Shown in pieces: positions 51,356-59,655 of a stretch of 64,000 bases of DNA; positions within the stretch are counted from its first letter, which is position 1; the number at the start of each line of letters is the position of its first letter. Location: assembly GCA_963842795.1 (NCBI GenBank), contig CAWJHV010000026.1:1-64000 (forward strand), given 5' to 3'. The translations under genes were made by a program, and so were the position numbers. Under the pieces are notes generated by a model that had not been told where the DNA came from, did not search any database, and saw only the letters and a program-made list of their open reading frames with translations. This DNA is from WHSW01 sp963842795 (GTDB lineage: Bacteria; Actinomycetota; Thermoleophilia; Solirubrobacterales; 70-9).

Positions 51356-51922
51356 ATGATGGGTTCGTTCGAGCGTCCCGGGTTCGATACCGAGGGCTTC
51401 AGCGAGTTGGTGGAAGCTCACCACGCTTCGCTGTATGCCTTTGCGCGCCGGCGGGTGGCTGATCCGGCGTCTTTGGAGGACATCCTCGCCGAGACCCTCA
51501 TGACCGCATGGCGCCGACGGGCCGACATCCCCGATCCGGCGCTTCCGTGGCTCTACGGGGTGTGCCTGCGCGTGATCTCCACCCATCGGCGGACCGCGCG
51601 CCGCCGGGGACGCCTGTGGAGGCGGATGACGTTGGAGCGCCAGAGCCTCGGGCGCGACCCCGCCGACCTGGTGGGTCGACGCTCGGACATCATCAGCGCG
51701 TTCGCCAAGCTCTCCGAAGCTCAGCGCGAGGTTCTTCGACTGATCGCGTGGGATGGGCTCTCGACGAGCGAAGCGGCCGAGGTTCTCGGTTGCCCACCGG
51801 GCACCTTTCGGGTCCGCTACCACCGGGCTCGCCGCGAGCTGGAGAAACATTTGGACTCGGCCGGCCATGAACAGGTGATGGCCGACCACGCCCAGGAAGC
51901 GACCAACGAGCACCCGGCATGA
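51356..51922 (+). CDS. ECF-type RNA polymerase sigma factor
   Basis: A 188-residue sigma-70-family ECF factor. Region 2 runs about residues 14-80 (FSELVEAHHASLYAFARRRV, LEDILAETLMTAWRR). Region 4 is about 110-165, with the helix-turn-helix LSTSEAAEVLGCPPGTFRVRYHRARRELE. Codon choice is less GC3-saturated than in the flanking glycosyltransferase genes, hinting at a different origin. A TAACTT hexamer 24 nt upstream may be its promoter. It overlaps the downstream membrane-protein gene by 4 bp, the typical arrangement of a sigma factor with its regulator. Confidence 0.5.
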   Translation: MMGSFERPGFDTEGFSELVEAHHASLYAFARRRVADPASLEDILAETLMTAWRRRADIPDPALPWLYGVCLRVISTHRRTARRRGRLWRRMTLERQSLGRDPADLVGRRSDIISAFAKLSEAQREVLRLIAWDGLSTSEAAEVLGCPPGTFRVRYHRARRELEKHLDSAGHEQVMADHAQEATNEHPA

Positions 51923-53394
51923 GTGCCGAAGACGACCCGATTCTCGATCGTCTGCGCCGCGAGGACCCGGCACAGAGCCCGGACCCGCCCGAGGCGGTGA
52001 TGCGCGAGGCGGTCAAGCGGCGTGCTCTGGACGGGCTTGCCACACGTAAACCACGGCGATCGGTGCGGCCGAGCACGGCTGTCGTCGCCGCGACCGCAAT
52101 CCTCGCGACGGCGGGCATCGCGGTCCTGTTGTTCGGTGGGAGCGAAGGCGTTTCCCCCGGGCCCGAGCGGGCGCTCGCGATCGAGCGCGGGCCCAACGGA
52201 GTGACGCTGACGATCACCGATCCGGATGCAAGCGCCGAGGAGATGAACCGCGAGCTCGAGCAGGCCGGGATCGAGCGTGTGCGGGTTATCTCGGTGCCCG
52301 GGTCGCCCGACCATGAAGGCACCTGGGCCGGGACGATCAGCCTGATCTCCAACTGCACCGGCGGCACCACACGGGCCGGCTTCGGCGTCCGCATCGTCTA
52401 CCACCCGGAAAACGGGGCGCCGGCTGCCGCTCGGGTGGTCCACTTGAAGCTGCCCGAGAGAGGCCGTATCCGCGCCGGCCTGACGCTTCAGTCCGGTGCC
52501 GGCAAGCGAGCGATCGTGAGCACCGAGATCGACCAGCCGCGCTACTCGCCGACGATTCTGATCGCGGTTCATCCACGATCAGGAAGCGACCCGAACAGCG
52601 CGAAGGACGTCACGGCCGACGACCTGGTCGGGCTCGGTGGCGTATTCGAGCAGTACGGAAACGCGGTGGCCGACGGCTACGGGCGGTGTGGGGAACTCGG
52701 CTTGCAGCCCCCGCCAAAGCCGGTGTTTCCACCGGCCGAGGGAGATTGGGTCACGGTCCCGATCGACGCCAGCGAGGCGGGTGAGACCCGCATGACGCGG
52801 ACCCTCCGGCAAGCGGGCATCCGCGGGCGCTTCAAGGTGATTCCGGCGCAGCGCGAGGAGGTGGGTTACTACCTCGGCTGGGAGCGCCGCCCGGACTTCC
52901 CACCGCATGTCCGGCCTCATGGCAACGTGCTTGACCTCCTCACCGGCGACCCGGACCACCCCGTCCACGGGTCGGGGAAGGTCCTCGCGCTGCGGCGGGA
53001 AGCGTTCACCGCCTACCCCGACGCCCACTGGGTCTTCTGGGTCGGCCGGAAGGCCCGGCCCGGGGAGGCGCCGCAGGCGATCGGCTTCGACGGACCGGTG
53101 AACGCTGCCGTTGCCCTGCGGGACCGGTGCAAGGACGTCGGCGGGCGAGGGACGCACCCGAACGGTGACCGATGGTGCCCATCGACTCGACCGGCCCAGG
53201 TCCCGCGGCCGGAGGACGGTGACGCGATCCGGGCGCCGGCCGGCCCTGACCACGGGGCCCAGCCAACCCGCGAATCGTGCCTCGGCGATGCGGTCTTCCG
53301 ACACACCGGACAGCCGGTTCCAGACGAGCTCCCCGACGATGTGCCACCGAAGCTCAGGGCGGAGGTCCGGGAATGCGTGGGTCAGGGGGGATAG
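51919..53394 (+). CDS. Single-pass membrane protein coupled to the ECF sigma factor (possible anti-sigma)
   Basis: A 491-residue protein. A charged cytoplasmic N-terminus of about 50 residues precedes one transmembrane helix at about 53-73 (STAVVAATAILATAGIAVLLF), then a large outside part. That part holds two divergent copies of a ~40-residue unit: residues 96-136 (DASAEEMNRELEQAGIERVR...GTWAG) and 277-317 (DASEAGETRMTRTLRQAGIRG...GYYLG). The C-terminus is Pro-rich with four cysteines. No zinc-binding anti-sigma HxxxCxxC motif is visible in the N-terminus. Position (ATGA overlap with the sigma gene) suggests a membrane-bound regulator, but this is not proven. Confidence 0.5.
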   Translation: MSAEDDPILDRLRREDPAQSPDPPEAVMREAVKRRALDGLATRKPRRSVRPSTAVVAATAILATAGIAVLLFGGSEGVSPGPERALAIERGPNGVTLTITDPDASAEEMNRELEQAGIERVRVISVPGSPDHEGTWAGTISLISNCTGGTTRAGFGVRIVYHPENGAPAAARVVHLKLPERGRIRAGLTLQSGAGKRAIVSTEIDQPRYSPTILIAVHPRSGSDPNSAKDVTADDLVGLGGVFEQYGNAVADGYGRCGELGLQPPPKPVFPPAEGDWVTVPIDASEAGETRMTRTLRQAGIRGRFKVIPAQREEVGYYLGWERRPDFPPHVRPHGNVLDLLTGDPDHPVHGSGKVLALRREAFTAYPDAHWVFWVGRKARPGEAPQAIGFDGPVNAAVALRDRCKDVGGRGTHPNGDRWCPSTRPAQVPRPEDGDAIRAPAGPDHGAQPTRESCLGDAVFRHTGQPVPDELPDDVPPKLRAEVRECVGQGG

Positions 53395-53473
53395 ACATCC
53401 TGGTTAGTCGCGCGGATCGGCGCCTACCTCCGGCGTGACAGGGCGTTCCCTGGGGGTCGCCGGGCATCCTCTG

Positions 53474-53509
53474 GGGCCTCCCGGACTTGACCACAAATCC
53501 GGGAGGCCC
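53474..53509. repeat. Strong hairpin with a repeat-related loop
   Basis: Perfect 12-bp inverted repeat GGGCCTCCCGGA (53474-53485) / TCCGGGAGGCCC (53498-53509) with the loop CTTGACCACAAA. It lies 80 bp after the ECF operon and may terminate it, though there is no T-run. The loop shares ACTTGACCAC plus AAAT with the palindrome at 61307-61372. The rest of 53395-53603 shows nothing else. Confidence 0.5.
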
Positions 53510-53588
53510 TCAGCGGAGAGCCCCGGCTCGCACCCGGCGTCTGCCGGATCGCGATCTCGCGGCCGCGCCGAGGAGCTCGGGCCGCGCC

Positions 53589-53594
53589 TATCCT
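53589..53594 (+). promoter_or_regulatory. Putative -10 element for the four-gene glycan operon (leaderless)
   Basis: TATCCT, 9 nt before the ATG at 53604. Confidence 0.5.
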
Positions 53595-53603
53595 GGCCGC
53601 GCG

Positions 53604-54782
53604 ATGCGCGTGCTCACGGTCGGGAACATGTATCCGCCGCACCACCAGGGCGGTTATGAGCTCATGTGGCGCTCGAGCGTCGAGCAGCTGCGGGCGGCCG
53701 GGCACGAGGTCCGGGTCCTGACCACCGATCACCGCGAGGCGCAGCCCGACCCCGCGGTGGACGAGGGGTCGGACGTACACCGCGAGCTGCGCTGGTACTG
53801 GAGCGAGCACGACTTCCCGCATCTGTCGGTGCGCGAGCGGCTGGCCCTCGAGCGCCACAACCTGCGCGCGCTCGACCGCCATCTCGAGGAGTTCGCCCCC
53901 GACGCGATCGCCTGGTGGGCGATGGGAGGGATGTCGATGTCGCTGCTGGAGCGCGGCCGCCGCGCCGGGGTGCCGGCCGTGGGGGTCGTCGTCGACGAGT
54001 GGCTCACCTACGGCCCGCTGGTGGATGGCTGGCAGCGGACCTTCGGGCGGCCGGCGCTCGCCTGGGCCGCGGGTCCGCTGACCGGGGTGCCGAGCCGGCT
54101 GCGGCTCGAGCGGGTCGCGGAGTGGATCTTCGTCAGCGCCTACCTGCGCGAGCGGGCGCTCGCGGGCGGGCTCGCCGTCGACGGGGCGCCCGTGGTACAC
54201 GCGGGGATCGATCCGGGCGAGTTTCCGGCCGCCGAGGAGCGCGCTTGGGACGGGAGCCTGCTCTGCCTCGGGCGGATCGAGCGCCGCAAGGGGATCGCGA
54301 CCGCGATCGCGGCGCTCGCGGCGCTCCCCGGGTGCACCCTGCGCTGTGTCGGCCCCGGCGACGACGTCCACCTCGCCGGCCTCGAGCGCATCGCCTCACA
54401 GCGCGGCCTCGGGCCCCGGGTGCGCTTCGAACGCCTTCCGCGCACCGCGCTCGCCGGCGCCTACGCGGCCGCCGACGCGCTGCTGTTCTGCGTCGAGTGG
54501 CCGGAGCCCTTCGGGCTCGTGCCCCTGGAGGCGATGGCGGTCGGGACGCCCGTGATCGCCACCGGCACCGGCGGCTCGGCCGAATATCTGCGCGACGGTG
54601 AGAACTGCCTCCTGGTCGAGCCCGGCGACGCCGAGGCGGTCGCCGAAGCGGTCGGCAGGCTGCTCGGCCACCCGGAGCTCCGCCGGCGACTGCGCGCCGC
54701 CGGCTTCGAGACCGCGGCCGGGCACGACGAGCGGCGCTTCAACGAGGCGGTCGCCGCGGCGCTCGCACGGGTGGCGGGATGA
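53604..54782 (+). CDS. GT4-family glycosyltransferase
   Basis: A 392-residue GT-B transferase: MRVLTVGNMYPPHHQGGYEL, HEVRVLTTDHREAQ, WWAMGGMSMSLLERG, then DGSLLCLGRIERRKGIATAI and ALLFCVEWPEPFGLVPLEAMAVGTPVIA with a standard EX7E motif. The ATG is chosen from the fold start and the TATCCT hexamer 9 nt upstream; the longer open frame from 53487 lacks homology. It overlaps the downstream GT2 gene by 4 bp, so it heads the operon GT4-GT2-methyltransferase-acyltransferase. Confidence 0.5.
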   Translation: MRVLTVGNMYPPHHQGGYELMWRSSVEQLRAAGHEVRVLTTDHREAQPDPAVDEGSDVHRELRWYWSEHDFPHLSVRERLALERHNLRALDRHLEEFAPDAIAWWAMGGMSMSLLERGRRAGVPAVGVVVDEWLTYGPLVDGWQRTFGRPALAWAAGPLTGVPSRLRLERVAEWIFVSAYLRERALAGGLAVDGAPVVHAGIDPGEFPAAEERAWDGSLLCLGRIERRKGIATAIAALAALPGCTLRCVGPGDDVHLAGLERIASQRGLGPRVRFERLPRTALAGAYAAADALLFCVEWPEPFGLVPLEAMAVGTPVIATGTGGSAEYLRDGENCLLVEPGDAEAVAEAVGRLLGHPELRRRLRAAGFETAAGHDERRFNEAVAAALARVAG

Positions 54783-55717
54783 GCGACCCGCGGGTGACGA
54801 TCGCCGTGGTCTCCTGGAACACGCGCGAGCTGCTCAGCCGCTGTCTCGAGTCGATGCGCCCCGACGCCGACGCCGGCCTGGCCGATGTCTGGGTGGTGGA
54901 CAACGCCTCGGACGACGGCTCGGCCGACCTCGTCCGCGAGCGCTTCGGGTGGGTGCGGCTGATCGCGAGCGAGCGCAACCTCGGCTTCGGGACGGCGGTG
55001 AATATGGTCGCCGAGCGCACCTCGACCTCCTGGCTGGCGCCGGCGAACGCGGACATCGAGCTCCGGCCGGGGGCGCTCGCGGCGCTGCTCGAGGCGGGGG
55101 CCGAGCACCCGGAGGCCGGCGCACTGGCCCCGACGCTGATCGTTCCCGACGGCTCGACCCAGCACTCGGTGCACGCGTTCCCCTCGCTGACGCTGGCGCT
55201 CGCCTTCAACTCCGGGGCGGCCGCGATCGTCCCCGGGCTCGGCGACCGCCTCTGCCTCGAGCGCCGCTGGGACCCGGCGCGCGAGCGCGAGATCGACTGG
55301 GCCCACGGGGCCTTCGTGCTCGTGCGGCGCGCGGCCTTCGACGCCGTCGGCGGCTTCGACACCGAGCAGTGGATGTACGCCGAGGACCTCGACCTGGGTT
55401 GGCGGCTGGCACGGGCCGGATGGCCGACCTGGTTCGTGCCGGGGGCGCGGGTGCGCCACGAGGTCGCCGCGGCGACCAGCCAGCAGTTCGCCGACGACGA
55501 ACGCGCCGCCCAGCACATGGCCGCCGCCCAGGACTGGATGGCGCGGCGGCGGGGCCGGGCCGCCGCGCGCGCGTACGCGGCGATCAACGCCGTGGGCTCC
55601 GGGCTGCGGCTGGCGGCGCTGATCCCGCTCGCACGCCTGTGGCCGGGGCGCTTCGGCCCTCGACGGCAACTCGAGGCCCGTTACGTCCGCCTTCACGCCG
55701 CCGGGCTCCGCGGCTAG
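54779..55717 (+). CDS. GT2-family glycosyltransferase (rhamnosyltransferase-like)
   Basis: A 312-residue GT-A transferase: RVTIAVVSWNTRELLSRCLE, VWVVDNASDDGSADLV, NLGFGTAVNMVAERTSTSWLAPANADIEL, and WMYAEDLDLGWRLARAGW with the ED base. At the metal site the usual NPD reads NAD. A hydrophobic C-terminal segment is present. Its ATG overlaps the GT4 stop by 4 bp; the methyltransferase follows after 17 bp with its own putative -10 element. Confidence 0.5.
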   Translation: MSDPRVTIAVVSWNTRELLSRCLESMRPDADAGLADVWVVDNASDDGSADLVRERFGWVRLIASERNLGFGTAVNMVAERTSTSWLAPANADIELRPGALAALLEAGAEHPEAGALAPTLIVPDGSTQHSVHAFPSLTLALAFNSGAAAIVPGLGDRLCLERRWDPAREREIDWAHGAFVLVRRAAFDAVGGFDTEQWMYAEDLDLGWRLARAGWPTWFVPGARVRHEVAAATSQQFADDERAAQHMAAAQDWMARRRGRAAARAYAAINAVGSGLRLAALIPLARLWPGRFGPRRQLEARYVRLHAAGLRG

Positions 55718-55720
55718 GGG

Positions 55721-55726
55721 TAGCGT
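55721..55726 (+). promoter_or_regulatory. Putative internal -10 element before the methyltransferase (leaderless)
   Basis: TAGCGT, 8 nt before the GTG at 55735; may give a second transcript within the operon. Confidence 0.5.
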
Positions 55727-55734
55727 TGCCCGCG

Positions 55735-56445
55735 GTGAGCGAGCGCCTGGCCGAGATCAGCTGGTACCACACCCAGGAGCTCGGGCCGGGCGTCGTCACG
55801 CCGGGCATGTTCGACCTCCGCCCCTACGTCGAGCGCTACGGGATCCCCGCCGATCTCGCCGGCCTGCGGGCGCTCGACGTCGGCACCTTCGAGGGCTTCT
55901 GGGCGTTCGAGCTCGAGCGCCGCGGGGCCGAGGTGGTGGCGCTCGACGTCGATTCGATCCAGGACCTCGACTGGCCGCCGCGGCTGCGGCCCGCGGCCGA
56001 CGGGCGCCGCGGCGAGGGCTTCGAGGTCGCGCGGGAGGCGCTGGACAGCGACGTGCGCCGGGTGGGGCTCTCGGTCTACGACGCGACCGCCGAGGCGCTC
56101 GGCGGCGGGTTCGACCTCGTCTTCTGCGGCTCGGTGCTGATCCACCTGCGCGACCCGATGCTGGCGCTCGAGCGGCTCGCCGCGCTCTGCCGCGGCCGCC
56201 TGATCCTCGCCGAGGAGTACAGCCGCCGGCTGGCCTGGCTGCCGTTCGGCGCGGCCGAGTTTCGCGGCGAGACGCCCTGGTCGACCTGGTGGCGCCCGTC
56301 GCCTCGCGCCTGGCTGGCGATGGTCCGCTGCGCCGGGTTCGAGGACGTGCGCGAGCACGGGCGCTTCCGGATGCGGCTGCGCGAGGGCCGGCACTCGGTC
56401 CCGCACGTCGTCGTCCACGCGGCCGCGCCGAGGGGGGCGGGATGA
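55735..56445 (+). CDS. CmoB-like class I SAM methyltransferase (paralogue of 57994-58812)
   Basis: A 236-residue methyltransferase of the type often labelled tRNA (mo5U34)-methyltransferase-like. It has ISWYHTQELGPGVVTPGMFDLR, motif I LRALDVGTFEGFWAFELERRG, then VVALDVDSIQDLDWP, FDLVFCGSVLIHLRDPMLALERL and a hydrophobic ending. True CmoB acts on tRNA, but in glycan clusters this family more likely methylates sugars. The GTG follows TAGCGT by 8 nt, and its end overlaps the acyltransferase start by 4 bp. Confidence 0.5.
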   Translation: MSERLAEISWYHTQELGPGVVTPGMFDLRPYVERYGIPADLAGLRALDVGTFEGFWAFELERRGAEVVALDVDSIQDLDWPPRLRPAADGRRGEGFEVAREALDSDVRRVGLSVYDATAEALGGGFDLVFCGSVLIHLRDPMLALERLAALCRGRLILAEEYSRRLAWLPFGAAEFRGETPWSTWWRPSPRAWLAMVRCAGFEDVREHGRFRMRLREGRHSVPHVVVHAAAPRGAG

Positions 56446-57128
56446 GCCGCGGCCTGCGGCGGCTGCGCGGCCCCGTCCAGGCCGGCGTCATCTGGGCCGG
56501 CTATCGCGGCGGCCCGCGGCTGATGTCCCGGCTGCGCAAGTGGTGGGTGATGGCCCGCAACCCGCAGGTTCGGTTCGAGATCTCCGAGCCGGTCCACTTC
56601 GGGCCCGGGTTCGGGATCCACGCCCCTTACGGCGGCACCCTGCGGGTCGGTCAGGCGGTCGAGTTCCGGCGCGGCTTCCGGCTCGAGCTGGCCGACGGGC
56701 ACTCCGAGGTCTCGATCGGCGCCGGCTCGGCCTTCACCTACGACGTGCTGATCCAGTGCGGCCGGCGGATCGAGATCGGCGAGCGCTGCATCTTCGGCCA
56801 GGCGACGACGATCGTCGACGGCGACCACCGCTTCGGCGACCTCGAGCGGCCGATCGTCGAGCAGGGCTACGACCTGCGGCCGATCTCGATCGCCGACGGT
56901 GTCTGGACCGGGGCCAAGTGCACGGTCATCGCCGGGATCGGCGCCGGCACGGTGGTCGGCGCGAACTCGGTCGTCACCCGCGAGCTGCCCGCGAACGTGG
57001 TCGCCGTCGGGGCGCCGGCGCGGCCGATCGACTACTTCGGCCCGCCCGGCGGTGAGCCGCCGGAGATCGGCGGGTCCTCCTCCTCGGCCTCGGCCCAGGC
57101 GGACAGGAAGTCGGGCGCCAGCTCCTGA
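56442..57128 (+). CDS. Left-handed beta-helix acyltransferase (WbbJ/CysE-like)
   Basis: A 228-residue hexapeptide-repeat O-acyltransferase. A basic N-terminal helix region (LRRLRGPVQAGVIWAGYRGG) precedes coils such as VHFGPGFGIHAPYGGTLRVG, EVSIGAGSAFTYDVLIQCG and CIFGQATTIVDGDHRFG with the catalytic histidine. The closing coils are ISIADGVWTGAKCTVIAGIGAG and VVTRELPANVVAVGAPARPI. The last ~25 residues are Ser/Gly-rich and are encoded on DNA that also encodes the end of the convergent GT2 (97-bp overlap). Probably O-acetylates a sugar of the glycan. Confidence 0.5.
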   Translation: MSRGLRRLRGPVQAGVIWAGYRGGPRLMSRLRKWWVMARNPQVRFEISEPVHFGPGFGIHAPYGGTLRVGQAVEFRRGFRLELADGHSEVSIGAGSAFTYDVLIQCGRRIEIGERCIFGQATTIVDGDHRFGDLERPIVEQGYDLRPISIADGVWTGAKCTVIAGIGAGTVVGANSVVTRELPANVVAVGAPARPIDYFGPPGGEPPEIGGSSSSASAQADRKSGASS

Positions 57129-57997
57129 CGGTAGTAGAGGTCGGCGCTGTCCCAGGCGCGGGCGCCGATCACGGGGGTCGAGCGGTCTACGTGGCGGATC
57201 AGGTGGCGCCCGCGGCCGGGGCCGCGCGGCAGCTTCGCCGCGTGGCTGAACATGCGGAAGAACCAGGGCTCGAGCTCGGGATGCTTGGCGACGAAGCGGC
57301 GCTCGGCGAAGGCGATCCGGCGTACCCGCCGCTTGTAGAACGGCAGGTCGTAGGTGCGCAGGTGCTCGACCACGGCGTCGCGGTTGTAGAGCAGGCGCAG
57401 GCCCTGGGCCTGCGCGCGGTAGCCGAAGTCGAGGTCCTCGTAGCCGTACGGGAGCCGGACCTCGTCGAAGCCGCCGACCCGCTCGACGAACTCCCGTTTG
57501 GCGGAGACGTTGGCGCCGTAGAACCGCCCCCAGCCCGCGTCGATCCCGTCGATCGAGGGATAGTCGAACTGGACTCCGTGTTCGAGCCAGTGCATGAACG
57601 GGGTCACCCGGACCTCGCGCGCCCAGCGCACGTGCCCGAGAACGGCCACCTCAGGCGCCGGCTCGCGTCCGTGCCAGGCGAGGTGGCCGGAGACCAGGCC
57701 GGGCTCGGGGACCGTGTCGTTGTCGGTGAACAGGACCAGCGGCGCCTCGGCCGCGCGCCAGCCGGCGTTGCGGTTTGCCGAGAGCCCGGGGATCTCGGCG
57801 GTCAGCCGGCGGACCGGGTACGCGCGCTCGCCGATCGCCGCCTGCACCGACTCCGGCTCGCGCTCGGCGCGATCGGAGACGACGATGACGTCGAAGCTCC
57901 TCGCTCTGGCGTCCTGGGATCCGTAGCCGTCGAGCACCCGCGCGAGCCCGGCGTAGTTGCCGAGGGTCGAGAGGACGACGCTCAGGCGCGGGCTCAT
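57032..57997 (-). CDS. GT2-family glycosyltransferase
   Basis: A 321-residue GT-A transferase: LSVVLSTLGNYAGLARVLDG, FDVIVVSDRAEREPES, SANRNAGWRAAEAPLVLFTDNDTVPEP (DND metal site), YGANVSAKREFVERVGGFDE, and LPYGYEDLDFGYRAQAQG with the ED base. The tail of about 80 residues is rich in basic and aromatic residues, then acidic. The ATG overlaps the upstream methyltransferase stop by 4 bp, which fixes the start in a longer open frame. Its 3' end overlaps the convergent acyltransferase gene by 97 bp. Confidence 0.5.
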   Translation of the reverse strand: MSPRLSVVLSTLGNYAGLARVLDGYGSQDARARSFDVIVVSDRAEREPESVQAAIGERAYPVRRLTAEIPGLSANRNAGWRAAEAPLVLFTDNDTVPEPGLVSGHLAWHGREPAPEVAVLGHVRWAREVRVTPFMHWLEHGVQFDYPSIDGIDAGWGRFYGANVSAKREFVERVGGFDEVRLPYGYEDLDFGYRAQAQGLRLLYNRDAVVEHLRTYDLPFYKRRVRRIAFAERRFVAKHPELEPWFFRMFSHAAKLPRGPGRGRHLIRHVDRSTPVIGARAWDSADLYYRQELAPDFLSAWAEAEEEDPPISGGSPPGGPK

Positions 57998-58812
57998 CCC
58001 GCGGCCGGGCGGGCGACGATCACCCCGTGCGGGTCGCCGCGCCAGCTCGCGAGCAGCTCCTCGCGCCCCGCCGCCGACGTGAGCAGGCGGGGGTTCGTCA
58101 AGCGCCGCGGATGGCCCTCTCCCGGCGGCATGAACAGGCGCCGCGGCGGCCGCGTGAGCTCGAAGCCGGCCGCCTCGGCGAGCCGCGCGAGCGCCGCCAG
58201 GTTCGGCTTCCACCACCACGGGCGGCCGCGCCCGTCGAGGACCGCGACCGGCTGACGGGGAAAGCGCCGCGTCTTCGCCAGGTCGATCGCGTCGACGATC
58301 ACCGCCTCGCCGGCGCATACGGAGCGCACCGCCGTCAGCGCGCCGACCGGGTCGCGCAGGTGCAGCAGCAGGCTGCCGAGGTAGACGAAGTCGAAGCTGC
58401 CGAGGTCGGCCGCCTGGAGCTCGTAGACGCTGAGCTCGCGACGCTCGACCGCCGAGCCGAGCGCCTCGCGGGCGAGCTCGAACCCGGCGCCGCCGCGCTT
58501 GCGCTCGGCCAGGGCCGCGACCACCTCCTCGGTCGAGTTCGCCGGCCAGTCCCAGCGGCGCGGGTCGAGGACGTCGATCGCCACCACCTCGGCGGCCCCG
58601 CGGCGCTCCATCTCGAAGGCCCAGAAGCCGTCGAAGGTGCCGACGTCGAGGCAGCGGCGCCCGGCGAGCGAGCCGGGCAGGATCTGCGCGGCGAGCTCGC
58701 GGAGGTCGAACCAGCCCGGGGTCCGCAGCCCCGGCGCCAGCTCGAGGGTGTGGTACCACTGGCGGCCCTCGACCTGCTCGCGCAGCTCCGCCGCGGTCAC
58801 CGCTCCGCTCAC
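57994..58812 (-). CDS. CmoB-like class I SAM methyltransferase (paralogue of 55735-56445)
   Basis: A 272-residue methyltransferase: GRQWYHTLELAPGLRTPGWFDLR, motif I RRCLDVGTFDGFWAFEMERRG, VVAIDVLDPRRWDWP, FDFVYLGSLLLHLRDPVGALTAV, and a C-terminal PWWWKPNLAALARLAEAAGFE. It shares the WYHT...TPG.FDLR and DVGTF(D/E)GFWAFE blocks with the gene at 55735-56445. It heads a two-gene minus-strand operon with a GT2. A TAAGTT hexamer lies 6 nt before the GTG. Probably modifies a sugar or lipid-linked intermediate. Confidence 0.5.
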   Translation of the reverse strand: MSGAVTAAELREQVEGRQWYHTLELAPGLRTPGWFDLRELAAQILPGSLAGRRCLDVGTFDGFWAFEMERRGAAEVVAIDVLDPRRWDWPANSTEEVVAALAERKRGGAGFELAREALGSAVERRELSVYELQAADLGSFDFVYLGSLLLHLRDPVGALTAVRSVCAGEAVIVDAIDLAKTRRFPRQPVAVLDGRGRPWWWKPNLAALARLAEAAGFELTRPPRRLFMPPGEGHPRRLTNPRLLTSAAGREELLASWRGDPHGVIVARPAAG

Positions 58813-58818
58813 GCGGCC

Positions 58819-58824
58819 AACTTA
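58819..58824 (-). promoter_or_regulatory. Putative -10 element for the methyltransferase-GT2 operon (leaderless)
   Basis: TAAGTT on the minus strand, 6 nt before the GTG at 58812. Confidence 0.5.
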
Positions 58825-58865
58825 GTACACGCGTGGCAACCGCACGGCGGCCGCCTGGCCGCCGC

Positions 58866-58871
58866 TATCGT
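58866..58871 (+). promoter_or_regulatory. Putative -10 element for the methyltransferase-flippase operon (leaderless)
   Basis: TATCGT, 7 nt before the ATG at 58879. Confidence 0.5.
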
Positions 58872-58878
58872 GGCCGCG

Positions 58879-59652
58879 ATGGCGGCGCTCGAGCTCTCCG
58901 CGGCGCGCGAGCGGGCCGAGCTCGAGGAGTACCTGGGCGCCGGCTTCGAGCTTCGCCGGCTGCAGGACTACGAGGGCGAGCTCGAGCGCGAGTTCGCCGG
59001 CTACGCCGACGAGCGGGCCTTCTACCGCGAATCGGAGTCCTACCTCTACAACCTGACCGCGTTCGCGATGACGCAGACCAAGCTCCCCTACCTGCGCGAG
59101 CTGGTCCGCCTGGTCGCCCCGGGAGCGCGCCTGCTCGACTACGGCTGCGGGATCGGCTCCGACGGACTGGCCCTGCTCGACGCCGGCTACAGGGTCGAGT
59201 TCGCCGACTTCGACAACCCCTCCGTCGCCTACCTGCGCTGGCGCCTCGCTCGCCGCGGGCTCGAGGCGCCCGTGTGGGACCTCGAGCGCGAGGTCCCGGA
59301 CGGCTTCGACGCCGCCTACGCCTTCGACGTGATCGAGCACGTCGACGACCCGTTCGCGTTCCTGGCCGAGATGGAGAGCCGGGCCGCGCTCGTGGTCGTC
59401 AACCTGCTCGAGCCCGGCCCCGCCGAGCGCGAGCCGGCGAGCCACCGCGAGCTGCCGATTGCGGCGATCGGCCGCCACGCCGCGGACGCAGGCCTGCGCT
59501 CGTACGGGATCCACCACGGGCGCTCGCACCTGCTCGCCTACGAGCCCGGGGCAGCGGGCCGGCTCGCGCGCCTGCGCGGGAGGCTCGCGATCCTCGCCGC
59601 CCGCGCCCGGCGCCGACGGCGCGGCGGCGCCCCGGTTGGGGCGATCATCTAG
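58879..59652 (+). CDS. Class I SAM-dependent methyltransferase
   Basis: A 257-residue methyltransferase with a helical N-terminus (ESYLYNLTAFAMTQTKLPYLRELVRL), motif I ARLLDYGCGIGSDGLALLDAG, then YRVEFADFDNPSVAYLRWRL and FDAAYAFDVIEHVDDPFAFLAEM. The C-terminus is very Arg-rich (ARARRRRRGGAP). The ATG at 58879 follows TATCGT by 7 nt; the GTG at 58870 overlaps that hexamer and is less likely. The flippase gene begins 3 bp after its stop, so the two are co-transcribed. Confidence 0.5.
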   Translation: MAALELSAARERAELEEYLGAGFELRRLQDYEGELEREFAGYADERAFYRESESYLYNLTAFAMTQTKLPYLRELVRLVAPGARLLDYGCGIGSDGLALLDAGYRVEFADFDNPSVAYLRWRLARRGLEAPVWDLEREVPDGFDAAYAFDVIEHVDDPFAFLAEMESRAALVVVNLLEPGPAEREPASHRELPIAAIGRHAADAGLRSYGIHHGRSHLLAYEPGAAGRLARLRGRLAILAARARRRRRGGAPVGAII

Positions 59653-59655
59653 CGG

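Noticed and set aside
53474..53509. The hairpin considered as a sure third copy of the palindromic repeat
   Set aside because: Only a 10-base word and AAAT are shared, in the loop; the stem sequence is unrelated. It is kept as a possible relative only.
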